Shown here: piece after piece, positions 57,691 through 64,000 of the stretch
Layout of the letters: each line of letters begins with the position of its first letter
How positions within the stretch are numbered: the stretch's first letter is position 1
DNA from: Beroe forskalii
Taxonomy: Eukaryota; Ctenophora; Nuda; Beroida; Beroidae
Direction of reading: 5' to 3'
DNA length: 64,000 nt
Assembly (NCBI GenBank): GCA_011033025.1
Contig: WFMF01000650.1
Coordinates: 5,898 to 69,897 of the forward strand
Position numbers and translations under genes: made by a program
The notes under the pieces: model-generated
What the model saw: only the letters and a program-made list of their open reading frames with translations
The model's database searches: none
Told to the model about the DNA's origin: nothing

Positions 57691-57830
57691 ATCCCTTCTT
57701 TGCAAAAATAACATCCATGATTGTGTATGATTCAGATGAATGTTGAGCTTTATATAGCCCCCTGTTATGAAAAAAATCGAATGACCCATGAGAAATTCTT
57801 TTATTTCTGCGGTCGGAGTAGCCACACACC

Positions 57831-57895
57831 ACCCTGATACGTTAATGGTAACACTGATATGCATCAGAATGTGGGTTCGAATCCCGCTCAGGGTA
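57831..57895 (+). other. tRNA-like sequence, degenerate
   Basis: ACCCTGA pairs over 7 bp with TCAGGGT. A D-arm-like tacgttaatggtaac, a hairpin ctgat-atgc-atcag and a T-arm gtggg-ttcgaat-cccgc follow in cloverleaf order. The anticodon loop is too short (4 nt) and the whole is about 64 nt, so it is not a working tRNA. An outer inverted repeat (cggagtagcc at 57814-57823, ggctactctg at 57900-57909) encloses it, suggesting a tRNA-derived MITE or SINE. Confidence 0.65.
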
Positions 57896-57909
57896 CTTCG
57901 GCTACTCTG

Positions 57910-58326
57910 ACTAGCATTTTGTTGAAATAATCAATCTATTTTGCTGAGAAAGCACAATTTGACGTGATTTTGACAGTTTCATCATGAATACCCTTTATTA
58001 AAATGTAATAATGAAAAAAGGATTATTTATCATTAAGCAAATATGATTTTGGGCATGTTTGGGCATGTTTGAAGCCCAACACCTAGCGTTCCTCTCCTCA
58101 AGTTATGTGTCAAAATTGACATCTTTCTAAGAGGAGTTTACACATTCATGATCACCTGGAGCATTGCATTATTCAAAAATTCAAATTTGGCGGGTACATT
58201 TTTCAAAAATTCAAAATTGGCAAGATGTGTATGAAATGATTTCATCATAAACACCCTTCATTTACATATAGTTATGATGGTAATATATACCAAAAGTTGA
58301 TGACGTAATAGTTCCCGCGCCCCCCG
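57910..58326. other. no gene seen
   Basis: AT-rich sequence; a ttcaaaaattcaaa(a)ttggc word is repeated twice near 58170-58220. No supported feature. Confidence 0.4.
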
Positions 58327-58349
58327 CCCCGGCACCTCCGGTGCCGGGG
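58327..58349. repeat. perfect 10-bp GC hairpin
   Basis: CCCCGGCACC and GGTGCCGGGG are separated by TCC. It is a strong hairpin on either strand; function unknown. Confidence 0.85.
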
Positions 58350-58374
58350 TGGGTTCATGTGATCATATTTGACA

Positions 58375-58490
58375 GTCATGTGATTGGAAAAAAGTCACGT
58401 GACTTTGATTGGGGGCTGCTAATAGTAAATGTGGGTCACGTGATCAAAATCAGGGGCTAGGAATGGTTAATGGGTGTCACGTGATCAATA
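58375..58490. promoter_or_regulatory. three CACGTG sites at 41-bp spacing
   Basis: GTCACGTGA occurs at 58394, 58435 and 58476, exactly 41 bp apart, preceded by a tcatgtga variant. The segments between are partly similar (ggggct...aatgg), so this is a short tandem repeat carrying E-boxes. Regulatory use is only a possibility. Confidence 0.5.
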
Positions 58491-58518
58491 TGCTAATTAT
58501 GCACATAAATATGCGTCA

Positions 58519-59811
58519 TTAAATCACTTGGTGGTGTATATTCACCGGATTATATTTTCTACATAAAGTATTCAATATCTTAAACTCCACATTGTCATAC
58601 TGGTAACCAGCCAATTCGAAACTTATTTTACAGATTCCTTTGACATCAACCTCTTTCTCACCAGCTGCCAGTGCAACTGGTCTATCTTGACTTGGCCAGA
58701 TCTTCATCTGATTCTTCTCTACAAAGCCCTCACTGATGAAGCTGTCACTGCTGCCTGTGTCAACAAGACAGCTTGCCTTGAACTTTCCATTGACTTGTAC
58801 CACCATCACAGTTGGTGATAGTGAGTTTGGTGCACTAGCCAGCATTGATGCCAGTGATGGTGCATGGGAAAAGGTAGCAGCAGTTGTTGATCTTGTTGCT
58901 GGCCTCCTTGACTCAGTTTTCTTTCCTCTCTTGTTCTTAGAGAGGCAAAGCTTCATAAAATGACCAATCTTGCCACAATGAAAACAATCCATGTTATATG
59001 CTGGGCAATCAGATCGTTTTGAATGCCAGCTCTTTCCACAACTACTACATGTTTTACCATTGTGATCAACAGCATTGAGTCTGGGTGACAGTGACTGTCT
59101 ATCTGAAGCAGGGTGTATCGAATCAGACCTCCTAGAAGATACACTGGAAGTTTCTGAATGACAGTCTGAATCAAGGTCTGACAAGCTAGGCTGTTTCTTC
59201 AAGGCATTAACATTCATTTGACCTGTCCCTGCTTGGTCATTATATGATAGATTGTGGTGCTGGGCAGATTCCAATGTCCTAGCCTTCTCAAAGGCTGCAC
59301 TAAGGGACAATACATTCTCTTCCAAGAGTTTTTGCCTTATATACTGGGAAGACAATCCTGCAATGAATGCATCCCGGATGTATTCTTCTTCATAGTGCAC
59401 ATCAGACTCTGGGACAGTGAATGAACAAGGTTTTGCTAACGCTCGGAGGTCTTGAAGAAAGCTATCAATTGTTTGCCCCACTTCTTGCTTTTTGTTGGCT
59501 AGCTTGTATCTTGAGTAAACAATGTTAACTGGTTTCAGATAAAGACCATCCAGAAGGTCAATGGCACTACTATAAACTGTCTTGTCAGAGAAGTATTCAT
59601 ACACTTCTGGTTCAACATAGTTTATGAGGAGCTCAAGTTTGAGGGTCTCCGCTTCTGTCTTATCTGCCTCTGTAGCATTTGCATCTACCTTTGTAGCTGC
59701 AATCTTTGACAAGAAGTTCTGGAAGCAGCGCTTCCAGTAGCGCCATTTCTTATCTGCACTAACATCAGAATGAAGTGTACCAAACTTGTCTGGTTTCAAC
59801 AATCTCTCCAT
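58519..59811 (-). pseudogene. Ty3/gypsy-type Gag-protease frame, truncated
   Basis: The 430-residue open frame starts MERLLKPDKFG. Residues ~20-190 are a retrotransposon Gag domain (KWRYWKRCFQNFLSK; later TIDSFLQDLRALAK and IRDAFIAGL). A Ser-rich linker follows, then two zinc knuckles around residues 250-290 (CSSCGKSWH...C and CFHCGKIGHFMKLC), then an aspartic protease with CLVDTGSSDSFIS near residue 350. The frame stops soon after EFKILNTLC, before the usual C-terminal protease block; RT, RNase H and integrase are absent. Gag itself is intact without stops. The simplest reading is a truncated LTR element. A captured Gag-protease gene is possible, since the frame is so clean. No LTRs were identified; degenerate repeats lie upstream at 59.9-61.5 kb. 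Confidence 0.85.
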
Positions 59812-61520
59812 TCGAGATGATTAAATTGAGCTATTCTAGATTCTGAACACGAATGATACAACCAGCTAACCAGTTAGAAGTGAACCATAGCTTTAATCAT
59901 CTGGAAATACGTTAAATGTCAATGATATAGAATATTGGGATAATAAGGATAACAATGATAAAAACATCATAATATATATATATTCATAATATCACACAAG
60001 CTAGCTTCCTTATTTAGGAGCAATACAGTGGACATGAACAAATTTAAATCAACAACAATTCATGCTCTGCACCAAAGGCAGCATTATACTCAAAAATTCC
60101 ATGAGCAAGCTCTTACAGTTACAGTTGAATGTCGTTATTTCATTTTAATAAAAGGCTAATGGTTGTTAAGTTGTTAAAACTCTTACGTAGGTAATACATG
60201 TCCAGATTTGCCCACTCCTGTCTACTGGTGCTTCCTTGAACTGTTGAAGAAGGTCCCCTGATATGATGTGAGCTACAAATTACCTACCGCTTGCAGCTGC
60301 AGACTTCTTGCAGTTGAATGAAATACAATGCTACAGGTTAACTATACAGTAATAATCATGAAATAACATTTCGAGACAAGAAACTGGAAAGATTTAAGAC
60401 TTCAATATTGCCAGATATTAAATATGTCATTAATTCATTGTAACTGTAAGGTTGATGGTCATCAATTTGTTTAAACTCATGTAATTTATTACCTGTCCAG
60501 GTTTGTCTACTCCTGTCTCCTGCCTGATACAATAGTGAACTGCTGAAGTAGGTTTCCTGATCTGAAGCAAGTTACTAAGTACCTACCTACCACATGCAGA
60601 CTTTTTCAACACAATGCAATCCGACAGGTGAACAGTGCTAGATTTCATAAATATGTTTGAATGTTGAAATAAGTGACTTGATGGGGTTGGCAAATATGGG
60701 GCCCCAAATAAACGCAATTTCGACCTCAAATGCCCATGATCTTTCATATATCGGGTTATTCCAAGGTGTGGACTCCATCATACTACCATACTGCTTGAGG
60801 GGTATGACTGGGTTAAACCCATGTCAAGGAGGCAAAAGCCCATGTATCTCAAAATTAATAAATGGGCTCCCCCTACTTACCAGCACCATAGAATGGACAG
60901 ATATTGAATAATGCAGTAATCACAATGTCTTTTCATAATTGTATGAGTAGAAGGTTGATGGTTCTCAATAACTTGTTCAAACTCACGTAATTGAAAATCG
61001 TGTCCAGGTTTGCCTACTCCTGTCTACTCATAGACTTGAACTGCTGAAAAAGGTTGAACCCTGATCCGATACATGCTACTGAGCACTGCCCCACACCTGC
61101 TGACCTGCAGACCTTTTCAATGCAATACAATCCAACAGGTAAACTATGATAATCATGAGCAGGCCGGGATCAGAAACTGGAAAAAATTAATTGAATTTGA
61201 ATGGTCTGATATTGATTAATAATCATTGATGGTTATTTAGTTGTGAAAACTCATGTATCATACGTTTTCAGGATTGACTGCTCCTGCTGATGCTTCTTTG
61301 GTCGGTGCTTATCCTGGTGCTTTCTTGAACGTTTTATATGAAGATTCTTTGATCCTATATAGGAGCTTCAGCCTCGCACCTACTGACTTTCCAATACTGC
61401 AAGCAGCGTCAAATAGCACCTTGGAATCGAAAAATTGGGAGAATTCCATTGATGGACCTCAGAATGGACAGATATCAATTTATCATAATAATATTCTATC
61501 CCATCGTATTAGAATATGAT
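59812..61520. repeat. degenerate tandem repeats upstream of the Gag frame
   Basis: Three to four diverged units share ctcctgtct, tgaactg(c/t)tgaa, ctgatcc/tgatctg, tgcagacttttt, aatgcaatcc(g/a)acaggt and gaaactgga. They occur at about 60190-60400, 60490-60640 and 60990-61190, with a partial at 61215-61330. Period is irregular (300-480 bp). Plus-strand frames at 60657-60911 and 61253-61519 lie between and within units and have no recognised domain. This could be the 5' region of the retroelement or an unrelated array. Confidence 0.6.
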
Positions 61521-62116
61521 TAGGTAGATGTTATACGTTTTGATACATGTGTCTTTTGAGCACTTGCATCACTGACTTTCGCTCGAACGACCGTAAATAA
61601 TTGAGGGAAACAATTAATTTAAAGGTAACAGGCTATATAGGGATATATAACTGGCTATAATAGGGATCGTTCACATATTACATAATCATTTTTTGGGCAT
61701 TTTTCCCTTCTCCCCCCTCCGTAATCAAACGTTATCTCGGCCAACCCCTCTCTTTTGGCAAATATTACATAGTCACGGCCCGACCCCCCTCCAGAAAGCT
61801 GAAAGAAAGTTCTTTACTTAAGCATGTTATAATTGATAATCATTTTAATGATTTATGTACAGCGAAACTGAATACCTAACAAACACACTATGGCTAGTAT
61901 GGAAATATAATTAGAACTATAAAAATATTGGAAATTGTTATTTTTTACATTTCAATAGCCCATTTTATTTTTTATTTCAAAAGTTCAAATTATATATTGC
62001 AATAATAGGTATGTACAATATAACTCTTTTTTAAATTCCTACCTATTAGTGCAACATACAACTTAGGGAACACAACACAGCTTAGCCGTAACAGTGTTCC
62101 CCTACAATTATAACAA

Positions 62117-62985
62117 TCAAATCATAGTTATATGATAATCATATAAGCCGCAAAATAGGTCACCAGTATTTACGAATTCAAACTCGGCTGGGAGATTAAT
62201 GACAATCAGGTTATTAATAATTTTGTAGTATAGGCAGAGATCATTGTGGTAAAATTTCATCTTAATGGGTAATATAGACAACTTCTGCTTTTCAAAATAC
62301 TCGCTATCAGTATAATGATTAAACCTCTCACCATGAATCCATTTTATGGCCTGTTTTTGAATGCCATCAAAGGGGGCTAAGTGATTGCTACTAAGAGGGC
62401 GCCAAATAATTGAGCAATGCTCAAAGATTGACCGGACAATACTTGGGTAAAATACCCTCTTTTGTTTAATGTCCAGAGTGAAATGGCATGTACGCATAAG
62501 TAATCCATGTTTAGACCGCGCCTTATTGACAATTTTGTCACAGTGCTCCTTCCACAGCAGTTTCCGATTAACAGTTACACCTAGATCATTCTGAGATTCA
62601 ACATAGTCGATATAAACATGACCTAGTTTATAATTGAAAATTGAAAATTGTACATGGAAGATTATGAAGGATATTAATTTTGTTTGTGACTGAAAGAGCT
62701 TTACATTTTGAAGGATGGAATTTCATCTTGTTTTTCCTTTTTTCGTGGCCCAGGCCTGGAGATTATCAATGTCAGTCTGGAGGGTGAAGTGGTCGTCAGA
62801 TGTGATAATCTCCCTCCAAATTTTAGTGTCGTCAGCGTACAGAACAATTTTTGTTCCCTCTGATACACAGGAAAACATGTCATTAATAAATAAAACAAAA
62901 AGAAGTGGGCCGATGATGGATCCCTGTGGTACACCCGAATCCACACTCGAGGTATTGGATGTGGCTCCCCCAATAACGACTTACG
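62117..62985 (-). pseudogene. non-LTR retrotransposon RT fragment (CR1/jockey-like)
   Basis: From the top: SGVPQGSIIGPLLFVLFIND (RT block with the SG-x-PQGS signature); LYADDTKIW with the catalytic YADD-type motif; DNLQAWATKKGK; then in another frame ESQNDLGVTVNRKLLWKEHC, KARSKHGLLMRTCHF and the thumb segment PSIVRSIFEHCSIIW. It stops at 62117. The upstream RT half and endonuclease are missing, a stop lies just upstream at about 62987, and at least one frame break occurs near 62720. Confidence 0.88.
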
Positions 62986-63238
62986 AAGAAACATCGTATA
63001 TTCGTCCACGCAAAAATCTTGAAAATATATTTTATCCTACAGTCTACAGAAACTTTTTGCCGCAAATTTACGAAAATAGGAGGGTGAAAATTTCGTATTA
63101 TACAGTACAGTATATCAGTTTTTTTAAATATTTGAGATCTCCATAAAAATGCAATTTTTATCGAATGATGGTCAAATCTTTTGGACAAGGAGCAGTTTTT
63201 GTCATGAAACTTAGAGGTCATGAAACTAAGAGGTATAC

Positions 63239-63686
63239 CTTATCGGACATTATTATCACGGACATTAAATTCACGCTGAGCACATCAGCGTGAGTATTAA
63301 TGTCGGTGAAAATTTTGTTCGTGATACTAATGTCCGTGATTTTCAGGTCCGTGAAAATTAAGTCCGGTATTTCCTCTTAAAATTTCTTGGGTAGAGACGC
63401 AAAATTTCTGACAATTTATCTCTTTGAACTTTTGAACGCAATAATAAAATTTTTAAGGAAATTATACTTCTTTTTTATGCTTAGAACCTGCAATATGGAA
63501 ATTTATCATATTAATTAACGAAATATTATATTGAAAAAATCTTGAAATCAAGTATTCAAATCGTGGAAAAAATGAAAAAAAAACGAACCAAAAATTTCGA
63601 GATTTTCTTGAAATTTGAAGTGGCAGGATCGAGCGTGAAATTTTAGGTCCGTGAATCTTAAGTCCGTGATAGTTATGTCCGATAAG
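63239..63686. mobile_element. 448-bp TIR element with TCCGTGA sub-repeats
   Basis: The left end cttatcggacattattatca, then cggac is mirrored by gtccg, then tgatagttatgtccgataag. About 31 of 37 terminal bases match. Inside each end tcacggac / gtccgtga recurs several times (63255-63390 and 63640-63670), as in transposase-binding subterminal repeats. Non-autonomous. Confidence 0.8.
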
Positions 63687-63733
63687 ATAGAAATGGGGAT
63701 ATTTTTACACCTCCTGAAAAATGGGGTTTTGGA

Positions 63734-63750
63734 CCCCCCCCCCCCCCCCC
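63734..63750. repeat. poly(C) run, 17 bases
   Basis: Seventeen consecutive C. The length is likely unreliable in the assembly. Confidence 0.9.
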
Positions 63751-63817
63751 GTAATCAAACGTAATAATTTGAAAACCCCCTCCCCCTCGGCTGATTACGT
63801 AATATGTGAATGATCCC

Positions 63818-64000
63818 ATATTCATATTCATGCCATTCCACAAACCTGAGATGAAACTCACATGTAGCCATATAATATAGAACTATAGGTCGAAGGAGTA
63901 ACCTAATACCACATATATGTAGTGAGCGCGAAGCGCGAACTATATATAGACGCATTATTGGCCGAAGCGAAGCTGAGGTCAATAATGGTTTGTTTTGGAC
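63818..64000. other. window end, no gene seen
   Basis: Contains self-complementary gcgcgaagcgcg and ccgaagcgaagc words typical of the dispersed repeats of this genome. No coding support. Confidence 0.4.

Larger units (their letters stand above)
61663..63817. mobile_element. candidate TIR-bounded composite element
   Basis: The left end gggatcgttcacatattaca, then taatca is mirrored at the right by tgatta, then cgtaatatgtgaatgatccc, differing at two of 26 positions. Both ends also contain cgtaatcaaacgt a short distance inside, in the same orientation. The ends could therefore belong to one 2.15-kb element or to two separate small elements. It encloses an RT fragment and another TIR element, and no transposase. 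Confidence 0.45.

Noticed and set aside
53000..57832. 1610-codon minus-strand Gly/Arg-rich frame and a 635-codon plus-strand Pro-rich frame
   Set aside because: Same artefact in the SPCS2 intron array: units lack stops in these frames, several frames are open at once, and the sequence is fully explained as splice-donor copies.
60657..61519. Two plus-strand frames as SPCS2 exon 3 or later
   Set aside because: Neither has the hydrophobic second membrane segment or family motifs expected after HPFP, and both fall in degenerate tandem repeats.

Overview
This window reads as nuclear DNA of an invertebrate metazoan. It has spliced genes with GT-AG introns, decayed Penelope-like, CR1-like, RNase H-bearing non-LTR and Ty3/gypsy-type retroelements, many small inverted-repeat (MITE-like) elements and several very large minisatellite arrays. 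The background is AT-rich, while exons of the best gene are clearly more GC-rich. A cnidarian or other marine invertebrate is my guess from repeat style only; nothing here proves the taxon. Two runs of exactly 100 N (13382-13481, 43983-44082) and two stretches of homopolymer-rich low-quality sequence (21690-23530, 43850-43982) show that this is a draft assembly.

Three host genes can be supported, all partial. On the minus strand, two exons at 15317-16328 encode part of a plexin-domain-containing (PLXDC/TEM7-like) protein. On the plus strand, six exons at 31327-34655 encode the C-terminal ~830 residues of a large helical-repeat protein, most likely rotatin; they end with a stop and a poly(A) signal. 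Also on the plus strand, two exons at 52467-53015 encode the N-terminal part of signal peptidase complex subunit 2 (SPCS2). Remaining exons are outside the window, in gaps, or too short or diverged for me to see.

Layout: 1-2.6 kb holds a decayed Penelope-like element. 2.7-14.1 kb is a cluster of seven tandem arrays, the largest about 6.2 kb of a 23-bp unit. 15.3-16.3 kb is the PLXDC-like gene. 16.6-17.9 kb is an inverted-repeat element. 17.6-28.8 kb and 44.1-49.5 kb are two colinear copies of one duplicated block; mobile elements present in one copy and absent from the other reveal precise empty sites and target-site duplications. 29.4-30.4 kb is a 37-38-bp array. 31.3-34.8 kb is the rotatin-like gene. 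35-43 kb is degenerate repeats and a CR1-like fragment. 49.5-52.4 kb holds palindromes and a 125-bp array. 52.4-57.7 kb is SPCS2 followed directly by a 4.7-kb array. 57.8-64 kb holds a tRNA-like repeat, a truncated Ty3/gypsy Gag-protease frame, an RT fragment and TIR elements.

The most interesting observation is that the 4.7-kb array in SPCS2 starts exactly on the exon 2 / intron 2 boundary, so its unit is a copy of the gene's own 5' splice site. Units near the exon keep CAG|GT, and distal units become CAG|GC and then lose the motif. Two other arrays also carry splice-site-like cores, including one whose plus-strand RNA would repeat the 5' end of U1 snRNA more than twenty times. A candidate 37-nt mini-intron in the rotatin-like gene is the second item worth testing. 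The giant open frames across the arrays are artefacts of stop-free repeat units.
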